DNA of 57,390 bases from Desulforhopalus sp. GTDB lineage: Bacteria; Desulfobacterota; Desulfobulbia; Desulfobulbales; Desulfocapsaceae. Shown here in pieces: positions 43,807-52,166 of the stretch. The first letter of the stretch is position 1. Each line of letters starts with the position of its first letter. The DNA is taken from NCBI GenBank assembly GCA_024710585.1, contig JANJUM010000040.1:1-57390 (forward strand). The letters run 5' to 3'. The notes below the pieces were generated by a model, which saw only the letters and a program-made list of their open reading frames with translations, made no database searches and had not been told where the DNA came from. The translations under genes were made by a program, and so were the position numbers.

Positions 43807-45441
43807 TCAGCCGGGCTGCTGCTCGCGCAGCACCTTCTTGTCGATCTTGCCGACGCTGGTCTTGGCAATGGCAGACACATAGCGCACCTGCAGCAGCAGG
43901 GCGAGCTTGCTCATCAGGCCCTTGTCGATGAAGGCCTTGACATGGTTGATCATCTCCTTCTGCGGCGGCTCCTCCAGCCCCTCTCTGAGCTTGATCAGGG
44001 CAAGCGGCTTCTCCCCCCACTTGTCGTCGGTCATGCCGATGACCGCCACTTCGCTGACTGCCGGATGAAGGTTGAGGATATCCTCCAGCTCCAGTGACGA
44101 CAGCCACTCGCCGCCGACCTTGATGACATCCTTGATGCGGTCGGTGATGGTGATGTAGCCACTCTCCTCGATGCGGGCGACATCGCCGGTATGGAGGTAG
44201 CCCTCCCGCCACAGGTTCTCCGAGTTGCGGCCATCCTTCCAGTAGCCCTGGGTCAGCCATGGCGCCCGCCCGACCAGCTCGCCGACGGTCTCGCCGTCGC
44301 GGGGCACCTCGCTCATGTTCTCGTCGACGACGCGCAGCTGCACCAGGGGCAGCGGGCGGCCGGTCTTGCAGCGGATCTCCACCTCCTCGTCGCGGCTCAG
44401 GCCGGGGCGGTCGACATGGGCCAGGGTGAGCACCGGGCAGGTCTCGGACATGCCGTAGCCGGAGAAGATATCGATGCCCTTGTCCAGGCCCGCCCGGCAC
44501 ATCTTCTTGGGCAGGGCGGCCCCGCCGATGACCACCTTCCAGCGCGACAGGTCGGTGGCGGCATATTCCGGGCTGGCCATGAGCATGTGGAGAATTGTCG
44601 GTACGCAGTGCGAGAAGGTCACCCCCTCCCTGGCAATGAGCTGCAGCAGGGTGTTGGGCAGGTAGCGGCCGGGATAGACCTGCTTGACGCCGAGGCTGGT
44701 GGCGATGTAGGGGAAGCCCCAGGCGTGGACATGGAACATCGGCGTGATGGGCATGTAGACGTCGCCCTGGTGCAGCCGCCCCTGGGAGGCGGTGGTGCCG
44801 AGGGCGGTGAGGGTGCCGAGGGTGTGCAGCACCAGCTGGCGGTGGCTGAAGTAGACTCCCTTGGGCATGCCGGTGGTGCCGGTGGTGTAGAAGGTGGTGG
44901 CGCGGGTGTTCTCGTCGAAGTCGGCGAAGGGGAAGGCCGGCGCGGCGGCGGCGAGGAGCTCCTCGTATTCCCCGGCCAGGGGCAGGGAGGTCGACGGGCG
45001 TTGTTCCTCGTCGCAGAGGAGCACGAACTTCTTGACCGTGTCGATGCGGCCCCTGATCTGCTCGACGATGGGCAGGAACTCGGCGTTGACGAGCAGCACG
45101 TCGTCCTCGGCGTGGTCGATGGTGTAGAGGATCTGCTCCGGGGAGAGGCGGATATTGACGGTGTGCAGCACTGCGCCGAGCATCGGCACGGCGAAGTAGC
45201 ACTCGAGATAGCGGTGGCTGTCCCAGTCCATGACCGCCACCGTGTCGCCCGGCTTGACCCCGAGGCCGGCGAGGGCGCCGGCGAGGCGGTGCACCCGGCT
45301 GCGGAAGTCCTGGTAGGTCATGCGCGTCTGGTCGCGGTAGACGATCTCCTGCTGGGGATTGTCGACCACCGGGGCGAGGAAGAGGTTCTTGATGAGCAGC
45401 GGGTAGTCGTAGGCGGACGGGGTCTTGCCGATGAGGGTCAT
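43807..45441 (-). CDS. AMP-dependent acyl-CoA synthetase (medium/long-chain, AlkK-like)
   Basis: The 544-residue enzyme activates a fatty acid with ATP and CoA. Adenylation motifs are RATTFYTTGTTGMPKGVYFSH (P-loop-like), FSGYGMSETCP, EGYLHTGDVARIEESGYITITDRIKDVIKVGGEWLSS and the C-terminal lysine in KTSVGKIDKKVL. MFHVHAWGFPYIA is typical of AlkK/FadD-like ligases. ATG 45441 overlaps the stop of the upstream UROD/MetE-like gene by 4 bp (ATGA), so the two are coupled. GGAGACACCCCGCA serves as ribosome-binding site. Chain-length preference cannot be read. Confidence 0.9.
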   Translation of the reverse strand: MTLIGKTPSAYDYPLLIKNLFLAPVVDNPQQEIVYRDQTRMTYQDFRSRVHRLAGALAGLGVKPGDTVAVMDWDSHRYLECYFAVPMLGAVLHTVNIRLSPEQILYTIDHAEDDVLLVNAEFLPIVEQIRGRIDTVKKFVLLCDEEQRPSTSLPLAGEYEELLAAAAPAFPFADFDENTRATTFYTTGTTGMPKGVYFSHRQLVLHTLGTLTALGTTASQGRLHQGDVYMPITPMFHVHAWGFPYIATSLGVKQVYPGRYLPNTLLQLIAREGVTFSHCVPTILHMLMASPEYAATDLSRWKVVIGGAALPKKMCRAGLDKGIDIFSGYGMSETCPVLTLAHVDRPGLSRDEEVEIRCKTGRPLPLVQLRVVDENMSEVPRDGETVGELVGRAPWLTQGYWKDGRNSENLWREGYLHTGDVARIEESGYITITDRIKDVIKVGGEWLSSLELEDILNLHPAVSEVAVIGMTDDKWGEKPLALIKLREGLEEPPQKEMINHVKAFIDKGLMSKLALLLQVRYVSAIAKTSVGKIDKKVLREQQPG

Positions 45442-46544
45442 TGCGGGGTGTCTCCGTTGGGGGTTGGGGTGGGTGGGAAAAATCGCTCCCGGGCAAGGCG
45501 CGATACGGCGGCGGTCATGGCAAGGACCTTTTCCGCCAGGGGGGCGGTCAGGGAACCGGTGCCGCAGGACGGGGCGATAAGGGTCTGCGCCGCCAGGCGC
45601 TCCCGGGCGAAGCCAAAGGAGGCCAGGCGGTCGAGCTGCTCGCGCCAGCGCTGGAAGAGGGTCTCGGCCGATTCCTCGGCCACCGCCTGCGGGTTGCCGG
45701 TGGGGACGATGCCCCAGGCGAGCACGCCGCCGCGGGAGAGGAAACGGCACAGCTCCTCGCGGAAGAGGAGGAAGTTGTCGAAGTAGCTGTAGGCGTCGAA
45801 GCTGATGATGTCCACCGGCGAGGTCAGGGCCGGGCCCCAGTCGCCGTTGGCGCAGATATGCAGGCCGGCGAGGCCGCCAGCTTCCTTGATCGCCGCAAGC
45901 AGGATGCTGGTGGTGTCGACCGCGGTTTCGCGGCTGACTCCGGCGAAGCCGCTCGAGCCGAAACCAACCAGGCCGGGTTCGTCGACGAAGATGATCGGCG
46001 CCACCGCTCGCGCGTGGGGGAGGAGCTGCCTCACCTGCCAGGCGGCCTTGGCGGCGAGGTGGCGCACCAGCATGTCGCGCAGGTTGTCGTCGTGGAGGAT
46101 GGCGCGGCCCTGCTGGTCGCTGATGCCGACGCCGACGGTCACCGGGCCGGTGATCTGCCCTTTGACGGCATAGCTCTCTCCGGGGCTGCCAGCGAGGTAT
46201 TCGAGGAAGACGTAAAAGCCGGCGGCGGTATGGCGGGAGAGATGGAAACGCTCCGGCATGGAACTGGTCGGGTCGCCCTCAACGGCCAGGGCGTCGTCGT
46301 AGAAGAGGGCCATCTCCGCAGCGAAGCCGGCCTCGTCGCTCTCGATAAAGGTTCGGCCGTGTTCGTCGCGCAGGCCGGGGAAGCCGTCGAGGAACTGGCG
46401 CACCATGCCTTCCCCGGAGAGCCGCGGCAGTTGCGGCCAGAGGGGGATCTCCGCGCAGTACCGGGCGATGAGCCGCATCGCCGCGCCATGGTCGGCAAGC
46501 GGCAGGGAGCCGATGAGGATGGGGCGGCAGGCTGGCTGGAACAT
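45438..46544 (-). CDS. Uroporphyrinogen decarboxylase / cobalamin-independent methionine synthase-like protein
   Basis: The 368-residue protein has the UROD/MetE TIM-barrel fold. Segments include ILIGSLPLADHGAAMRLIARY, VKGQITGPVTVGVGI, APIIFVDEPGL, LAGLHICANGDW with His and Cys as likely zinc ligands, and LIAPSCGTGSL giving a third Cys. MetE uses His/Glu/Cys/Cys zinc ligands to activate a thiol, so this may be a methyltransferase-type enzyme, with unknown substrate. ATG 46544 is preferred over 46568 because GAGGTCCC precedes it. It is coupled to the acyl-CoA synthetase gene. Confidence 0.8.
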   Translation of the reverse strand: MFQPACRPILIGSLPLADHGAAMRLIARYCAEIPLWPQLPRLSGEGMVRQFLDGFPGLRDEHGRTFIESDEAGFAAEMALFYDDALAVEGDPTSSMPERFHLSRHTAAGFYVFLEYLAGSPGESYAVKGQITGPVTVGVGISDQQGRAILHDDNLRDMLVRHLAAKAAWQVRQLLPHARAVAPIIFVDEPGLVGFGSSGFAGVSRETAVDTTSILLAAIKEAGGLAGLHICANGDWGPALTSPVDIISFDAYSYFDNFLLFREELCRFLSRGGVLAWGIVPTGNPQAVAEESAETLFQRWREQLDRLASFGFARERLAAQTLIAPSCGTGSLTAPLAEKVLAMTAAVSRLARERFFPPTPTPNGDTPQ

Positions 46545-46760
46545 GGGACCTCGAGTGGGGGCGGGCATCAGGCACCCGGCTTCATGGCGCCGGAGGGGGT
46601 GGCAGGTCTCGGCGAAGGTAATCGGTCGGCCCCGCCTTTGTCAAGCCTGGCCAGGAGAGGGGCGTGGCCCGCCCGTCGCAGCCGGCGGCACTGCGCGCAC
46701 CATGCGTCGCTGGCGCTGGTCGGGGGAGCGCTCCCTGGCAGCCGTAGCCGCCGGGAGAGG

Positions 46761-47633
46761 TCAGCCGCCGCTTGGCGGGCCATGGCGGAGGAACGAGCCT
46801 TCGCGGTACTGGCGGAAGGCGAGGTCGAGTTCCTCTTCGCTGTTCATGACGATCGGCCCGCGCCAGGCGATGGGCTGGTGCAGCGGACGGCCGGCGATGA
46901 GGAGCAGGCGCAGCCCCGCAGGTCCGGCCGAGGCGGCGACATGGTCGCCCGCGCCGAAGAGCAGCAGGGTGGCGTTGTCATGGAGGCGGTCGTCATCGGC
47001 GCCGAAGCTGCCGGCCCCGGCGATGACATAGGCCATGGCGCGGTAGTCGCCGGGGATGGCGTGGCAGAGCGTCCCCTGCGGCGGCAGGGTGATGTCGAGG
47101 TACTGCGGGTCGGTGCTCACCCCGGTGACCGGGCCGACGCGGTCGGCGACGCGGCCGCTGATGATGCACGCCGTGCCCCCGCCGGGCAGGGACACTCGCG
47201 GGACCTCGGCGGCGGTGATGGTGCGGTAGCGGGGGTGGCACATCTTCTCCTCGCGCGGCAGGTTGAGCCACAGCTGGAAGCCATGCATGGCACCGGTGTC
47301 GTCGCCGCGCGGCATCTCCTGGTGGATAATGCCGGAGCCGGCGGTCATCCACTGCACGTCGCCGCCGCCGATGACCCCGCGGTTGCCGAGGCTGTCGCCG
47401 TGCTCCACCTCCCCCTTGAGCATATAGGTGATGGTGTCGATGCCGCGGTGCGGGTGCCAGGGAAAGCCGGCCTGGTAACGGGAGGGATGGTCGGAACGGA
47501 AGTCGTCGAAAAGGAGGAAGGGGTCGGTGCGCTCCGGGCTGTCGAAGCCGAAGGCGCGGCGCAGATGGACCCCGGCCCCCTCGATGGTGGCGATGCTCTT
47601 CCAGGATGCGACTGTTCTGCGGATCTCTGTCAT
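46761..47633 (-). CDS. Pirin-family protein
   Basis: The 290-residue protein has a two-cupin pirin fold. The metal site is seen in FPWHPHRGIDTITYMLKGEVEHGDSLGN and GDVQWMTAGSGIIHQE (His, His, His and Glu ligands). Some bacterial pirins have quercetinase activity; others regulate metabolic enzymes by binding. Its ATG overlaps the kbl stop by 4 bp, so it is translated with the threonine-degradation genes, an unusual linkage. About 216 bp of unassigned sequence follow before the next gene. Confidence 0.88.
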   Translation of the reverse strand: MTEIRRTVASWKSIATIEGAGVHLRRAFGFDSPERTDPFLLFDDFRSDHPSRYQAGFPWHPHRGIDTITYMLKGEVEHGDSLGNRGVIGGGDVQWMTAGSGIIHQEMPRGDDTGAMHGFQLWLNLPREEKMCHPRYRTITAAEVPRVSLPGGGTACIISGRVADRVGPVTGVSTDPQYLDITLPPQGTLCHAIPGDYRAMAYVIAGAGSFGADDDRLHDNATLLLFGAGDHVAASAGPAGLRLLLIAGRPLHQPIAWRGPIVMNSEEELDLAFRQYREGSFLRHGPPSGG

Positions 47634-48892
47634 GTCTGCTCCTTTTCGTTCGGCGTGGCGGGAAGCGCCGCCAGCTCCCGGGCGAGGACATCCAGCACCA
47701 GACGGATATCGGCCTCGGTATGGGCGGCGTTGATCTGGAAGCGGATGGTCTCGTCGCCCCTCGGCACCACCGGGTAGGTGAGGCCGACGACGAGAATGCC
47801 GGCGGCGAAGAGGCGCGCCACCAGGGCGCGGGTCCTGGCGGTGTCGCGCACCAGCAGCGGCACCACCGGGTGCGGCCCGGGAATGCTCTCCAGGCCGAGG
47901 TCGTCAAGGCCCTTGCGGAACTGCAGGGTGCGCTCGGCGAGGTTGGCCAGCCGCCGCCTGCCCTCCTCGCCGTCGCAGAGGTCGATGGCGGTGCTGGCGG
48001 CGGCGCAGTCGGCGACGCTCAGGGGGTTGGTGTAGATATATGTGTCGGCCTTCTGCCGCACCGCCTCGATCAGCGTGCGGCTGCCGGCGATGAAGCCGCC
48101 GTTGACGCCGAAGGCCTTGCCGAAGGTGCCGACGATGATGTCCGGCAGGACGCCGCAGAACTCGCTGGTGCCGCGGCCGGTGGCGCCATAGGCGCCGATG
48201 CCGTGGGAGTCGTCGACCACGGTGATCACCCCGTCGGCGAAGCGCTCATGGTGGAGGGCGGCGAGACTGGCGATGTCCGCCACAGGCGCGTGGTCGCCGC
48301 GCATGCTGAAGATGCCGTCGAAGACGATCACCACCCGGGTGACCTCCCCGCCGATGCCGTCGAGGCAGCGGCGCAGGTCGGCCATGTCGTTATGCCGGTA
48401 GATGGCCTTGTTGCCGCTCGGCACCCCGGCGATGCGCATGGCGCGGATGATCGAGTTGTGGTTGAGCTGGTCGCCGACCCAGCAGGTGCCCGGGCTGGCG
48501 ATGGACAGGGCCAGGCCGCAGTTGGCGGTATAGGCGGAGTTGAAGATCTTCGCCGCCTCCTTGCCGACGAAGCGGGCGATGCGCTCCTCCAGCGCCACGT
48601 GCTGGCTGTAGGTGCCGTCGATGAAGCGCACCGCCCCGGGGCCGACGCCGCACCGGCGGGTGGCCCGGTCGGCGCTGTCGATGAGCTGCGGGTGGCTGGA
48701 CAGCGACAGGTAGGAATTGCTGTTCATGCGCAGAAAGAGCTGGCTCTGCCCGGCGAGGGAGTAGCGTGGCCCAATGTCTCCCTGCGGTGGGTGGCAGGCG
48801 GTGATGACCCGCTCCGGCGGCTTGGCGCGCCCTTCCCGCTGCAGACCTTCCAGTTCCAGTTCCAGGGCCCGGTTCAGTCGTTCCATTGCCAT
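47630..48892 (-). CDS. kbl: 2-Amino-3-ketobutyrate CoA ligase (glycine C-acetyltransferase)
   Basis: The 420-residue PLP enzyme cleaves 2-amino-3-ketobutyrate with CoA to glycine and acetyl-CoA. It belongs to the alpha-oxoamine synthase family: MNSNSYLSLSSHPQL, GVGPGAVRFIDGTYSQHVALEERIARF, VVDDSHGIGAYGATGRG, and the PLP lysine in DIIVGTFGKAFGVNGGF. The neighbour tdh, 3 bp upstream, identifies it as Kbl rather than BioF or HemA. AAAAGGAGTAGGCC precedes the ATG, and the pirin gene overlaps its end. Confidence 0.9.
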   Translation of the reverse strand: MAMERLNRALELELEGLQREGRAKPPERVITACHPPQGDIGPRYSLAGQSQLFLRMNSNSYLSLSSHPQLIDSADRATRRCGVGPGAVRFIDGTYSQHVALEERIARFVGKEAAKIFNSAYTANCGLALSIASPGTCWVGDQLNHNSIIRAMRIAGVPSGNKAIYRHNDMADLRRCLDGIGGEVTRVVIVFDGIFSMRGDHAPVADIASLAALHHERFADGVITVVDDSHGIGAYGATGRGTSEFCGVLPDIIVGTFGKAFGVNGGFIAGSRTLIEAVRQKADTYIYTNPLSVADCAAASTAIDLCDGEEGRRRLANLAERTLQFRKGLDDLGLESIPGPHPVVPLLVRDTARTRALVARLFAAGILVVGLTYPVVPRGDETIRFQINAAHTEADIRLVLDVLARELAALPATPNEKEQT

Positions 48893-48895
48893 GGC

Positions 48896-49930
48896 CTACT
48901 CCTTTTCCGCCCAGTTGAGGATGACCTTGCCCGACTGGCCGGAGCGCATCACCGCGAAGGCCTCGGCGAAGTCGCTGTAATGGAAGCGATGGGTGATCAC
49001 CGGGGCGATGTCGAGGCCGGTCTGGATCATGGCGGTCATCTTGTACCAGGTCTCGTACATCTCGCGGCCGTAGATGCCCTTGATGGTCAGGCCGTTGAAG
49101 ATCACCTTGTCCCAGTCGATGGCGGTGGCGCCGGGGATGATGCCGAGCATGGCGATCTTGCCGCCGTGGCACATATTGTCGAGGATGTCGTGCAGGGCGG
49201 CGGGGTTGCCGGACATCTCCATGGCGACGTCGAAGCCCTCCCGCATGCCCAGCTCTTTCTGCACCTGGGCGAGAGGCTCGTGCCTGGCGTCGACGACGCG
49301 CGTCGCGCCGAGGCGGGAGGCCAACTGCAGCCGGTAGGGGTTGACGTCGGTGACCACCACGTGGCGCGCCCCGGCATGGCGGGCGATGGCCGCGGCCATG
49401 CAGCCGATGGGCCCGGCGCCGGTGATGAGCACGTCTTCGCCGAGGATGTCGAAGGACAAGGCGGTGTGCACGGCGTTGCCGAGGGGGTCGAAGCAGGCGA
49501 GGACGTCGAGGGGGATGTGCGGGTCGCAGAACCAGACGTTGGTCACCGGGATGGCGAGGTATTCGGCGTAGGCGCCCTGGCGGTTGACGCCGACGCCGCT
49601 GGTGTTCATGCACAGGTGGCGGCGGCCGGCCAGGCAGTTGCGGCAGTGACCGCAGACGAGGTGGCCTTCGCCCGAGACCAGGTCGCCCGGCTTGTAGTCG
49701 TGGACGTTGTCCCCGATCTCGTCGACGATGCCGACGAACTCGTGGCCGATGGGCATCGGCACCGGGATGGTGCGCTGGGCCCACTCGTCCCAGTTGAAGA
49801 TATGGACGTCGGTGCCGCAGATGGCGGTGCGCAGGATCTTGATGACCACGTCGTTTTTGCCGGGCGAGGGCCTGGGTACCTCCTCCAGCCACAAGCCCTG
49901 TTCCCGCTTCGCCTTGACCAGTGCCTTCAT
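48896..49930 (-). CDS. tdh: L-threonine 3-dehydrogenase
   Basis: The 344-residue zinc alcohol-dehydrogenase-type enzyme oxidises threonine to 2-amino-3-ketobutyrate with NAD+. It has the catalytic zinc segment [18 protein letters not shown] and GHEFVG, the structural zinc loop [15 protein letters not shown] and the NAD-binding [22 protein letters not shown]. The [10 protein letters not shown] stretch is diagnostic for Tdh. With kbl it forms the threonine-to-glycine pathway. GGAGGGGCATGAC precedes the ATG, and an extended -10 lies about 80 bp upstream. Confidence 0.95.
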   Translation of the reverse strand: MKALVKAKREQGLWLEEVPRPSPGKNDVVIKILRTAICGTDVHIFNWDEWAQRTIPVPMPIGHEFVGIVDEIGDNVHDYKPGDLVSGEGHLVCGHCRNCLAGRRHLCMNTSGVGVNRQGAYAEYLAIPVTNVWFCDPHIPLDVLACFDPLGNAVHTALSFDILGEDVLITGAGPIGCMAAAIARHAGARHVVVTDVNPYRLQLASRLGATRVVDARHEPLAQVQKELGMREGFDVAMEMSGNPAALHDILDNMCHGGKIAMLGIIPGATAIDWDKVIFNGLTIKGIYGREMYETWYKMTAMIQTGLDIAPVITHRFHYSDFAEAFAVMRSGQSGKVILNWAEKE

Positions 49931-50009
49931 GTCATGCCCCTCCGAAGGAAATCGTTGTTGAAGACGGCAGGCGGCCTCGAGGTGACCTCGCTCCGGCCAT
50001 CATGCCCCC

Positions 50010-50018
50010 AGTGTAGCA
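50010..50018 (-). promoter_or_regulatory. Extended -10 promoter of tdh-kbl-pirin
   Basis: On the minus strand TGCTACACT resembles TGnTATAAT (four of six in the hexamer) and would start transcription near 50003, 72 nt before the tdh ATG. TGTAGCA occurs twice on the plus strand (50012-50018 and 50035-50041), 23 bp apart, and could be regulator half-sites. Confidence 0.35.
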
Positions 50019-50205
50019 TGACGCGCTGTAAAACTGTAGCACCGAGTGCGGCCTCGTCCCCGGCCGCGTTGCTTTGCGCATTGACTTCACCACCGTCCGG
50101 CATCACCGTATAGCCGGTCTGCCCCAGGTCAAGGGTCCCCGTCGCCTGGCCAGCGCCCGCAGCCGTCGCTGGCCGTGTTCCCACCCATAACCACAGGAGT
50201 CCTTC

Positions 50206-50547
50206 ATGAGAACCACGCCTCTCCTCTTTGCCGCGGCCCTGGCCGTACTCGTTGCCGGCTGCACCCAGGAGACCCAGAACAAGCTCGGCCGGGCAGTGCA
50301 GAACTGGACCGGCACCGACGGCGTCCTCGAGGTTTATGCCGGGGACAAGCTGGTCAAGCGCTTCCTCAAGATCGACAAGCTGACCACCGCTTCCGGCACC
50401 AGCAACAAAGAAGACCGGCCTTACCGTTTTGGTTACGGAATCCACGACACCAACCTCAACGGCCTCGTCGACCCCGGCGAGAAAAAGGTCTACTTCGAGT
50501 TCAGCGACTACTCGACCTCCTATATCTTCTTCGAAAATCCGCAATAG
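50206..50547 (+). CDS. Small lipoprotein of unknown function
   Basis: The 113-residue protein has a lipoprotein signal (MRTTPLLFAAALAVLVAGC, lipobox LVAGC) and a mature domain of about 95 residues (VLEVYAGDKLVKRFLKIDKLTTASGTSNKEDRPYRFGYGIHDTNLNGLVDPGEKKVYFEFSDY). The segment DTNLNGLVDPGEK resembles an EF-hand-like calcium loop (D-x-N-x-N-G). CAGGAGTCCTTC precedes the ATG. It should be anchored to the inner or outer membrane. I do not recognise a named family. Confidence 0.8.
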   Translation: MRTTPLLFAAALAVLVAGCTQETQNKLGRAVQNWTGTDGVLEVYAGDKLVKRFLKIDKLTTASGTSNKEDRPYRFGYGIHDTNLNGLVDPGEKKVYFEFSDYSTSYIFFENPQ

Positions 50548-50669
50548 ACCGGCCCGCCCCCTGCCGTCGGACGCCTTTTCCGCGGCCATGCCCCCCTGCT
50601 TGCCTTTGGTGGGAAAATGCGGTAGCCTCGAGGTGGCGCGTATTCTGGCGAAGTCGTCGACGGAGGGGG

Positions 50670-52166
50670 ATGATGAAGTGGCCGCGACCAAGTCTCAGGG
50701 GCAAGATCGTTGCCGTGTTCGCCGCCATGATGTTGCTGGTCATGGCCGGGGAGGTGGCCATCCTCTGGTACGCCACCCATATGAACGGCCTGCTGGCCAC
50801 GGTGGTCGACAAAGAGTTCCAACTCTATCGCACCGCCCAGGACATGGAGCTGGCGCTTGCCAACCAGAAGGGGCTGCTCACCTACTATCTCGTCGACGGC
50901 GACGGCAAGTGGCTGCAGTCCCTCGGTCAGCAGCGCGAGATCTTCCAGCGCTACCTGCTCGCCGCCGGGGAGCTGCAGCCGGGCGGCGAGCAGGAGGAGC
51001 GCCTGCGGGTCATCGCCGACAAGTTCCGCGACTATGCCGCCGCCAAGGACGTGGCCATCGCCGGCTACCAAAAGGGGCCGCGCCCCGGTTCCATCTCCAC
51101 CCTGCACGAGAAGCAGCGGGAGATCCTGTTTTCCCTGCTCGAGGAATGCCGTCGCTTCAGCGACACCCAATGGCGGCGCATCGCCGCCGCCCAGGAGGAA
51201 GGCGCCCGCCTCACCGCCAGGCTGCGCCTTGCCCAGATCGGCGGCTTGAGCCTCTTTTTTCTGCTCTGCGCCGTCTTTCTCTTCATCCTCTACCGTCAGC
51301 TGCTCGAGCCGCTCCGTGGCCTGGCCATCAAGACCGGCGGCGCGCCGGATGACAACTGCCGCGACGAGGTGCACTCGCTGGCGCTCTCCCTCGACGACAT
51401 GATGCGTCAGTTCGACGAAAAGAGCGACGAGCTGGCCCGCAGCCGGCGCCACCTCCTCCAGGTGGAGCGCCTGGCCATGGTCGGCGAGCTCGCCGCCGGG
51501 GTGGCCCATACCATCCGCAACCCCTTTACCTCCATCAAAATGCGCATGTTCTCCCTGACCCGCTCGCTCAGCCTGAGCGAGGTGCAGAACGAGGATTTGC
51601 AGGTCATCGCCGACGAGATCACCCGCATCGACCGCATCGTCCAGAACTTCCTCGAGTTCGCCCGGCCGCCCAAGCTGCGCCTCGCCCCCTGCCGCCTCGG
51701 CGAGATCGTCGCCTCGGTGCTGACCCTGCTCGAATACCGCCTCAAGTCCTATGGCGTCGAGGTGCGCCATCAGGCCTGCCCGCAGCTGGACGCGGTGCTC
51801 GTCGACGCCGACCGCATCAAGGAGGCCCTGGTCAACCTGCTCATCAACGCCTGCGAGGCGATGACCGGCGGCGGCGCCATCGACATCGTCGAGGGGCTGG
51901 AAGACGACGGCGAGCTGGGCATGGTGGCGACCCTGTCGGTGTGCGACAACGGGCCGGGCATCCCCGACGCCCTCCTCGACAAGGTGACCACCCCCTTCTT
52001 CACCACCAAGGAAGAGGGCTCGGGCCTCGGGCTGAGCATCGTCGCCCGCATCGTCCGCGAGCACCGCGGCCGGCTGGAGATCGGCGCGTCGCCGGGAGGC
52101 GGCGCGCAGTGCACCATGAAACTGCCGTTGGCGGGGAGGGGCGATGAACCGCGTTCTCATCATTGA
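50670..52166 (+). CDS. Sensor histidine kinase, NtrB-like
   Basis: The 498-residue inner-membrane kinase has two transmembrane helices (about 12-33 and 192-212) flanking a helical periplasmic sensor (about 40-185, with YLVDGDGKWLQSLGQQREIFQRYL). A HAMP-like segment is followed by HisKA with His in ELAAGVAHTIRNPFTSIKMRMF and HATPase (NLLINACEAM, DNGPGIP, GSGLGLSI). ATG 50670 and 50673 are both possible; GGAGG is slightly better spaced for 50673. The downstream regulator gene overlaps it by 23 bp, so they form a pair. The signal is unknown. Confidence 0.9.
   Translation: MMKWPRPSLRGKIVAVFAAMMLLVMAGEVAILWYATHMNGLLATVVDKEFQLYRTAQDMELALANQKGLLTYYLVDGDGKWLQSLGQQREIFQRYLLAAGELQPGGEQEERLRVIADKFRDYAAAKDVAIAGYQKGPRPGSISTLHEKQREILFSLLEECRRFSDTQWRRIAAAQEEGARLTARLRLAQIGGLSLFFLLCAVFLFILYRQLLEPLRGLAIKTGGAPDDNCRDEVHSLALSLDDMMRQFDEKSDELARSRRHLLQVERLAMVGELAAGVAHTIRNPFTSIKMRMFSLTRSLSLSEVQNEDLQVIADEITRIDRIVQNFLEFARPPKLRLAPCRLGEIVASVLTLLEYRLKSYGVEVRHQACPQLDAVLVDADRIKEALVNLLINACEAMTGGGAIDIVEGLEDDGELGMVATLSVCDNGPGIPDALLDKVTTPFFTTKEEGSGLGLSIVARIVREHRGRLEIGASPGGGAQCTMKLPLAGRGDEPRSHH

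Noticed and set aside
45441-47777. 778-residue plus-strand ORF
   Set aside because: It is antisense to the UROD/MetE-like and pirin genes, has Gly/Ala/Glu/Val-rich composition typical of GC-rich shadow frames, and no domain.
47606-50113. 835-residue plus-strand ORF
   Set aside because: It is antisense to kbl and tdh, whose protein motifs are unambiguous.
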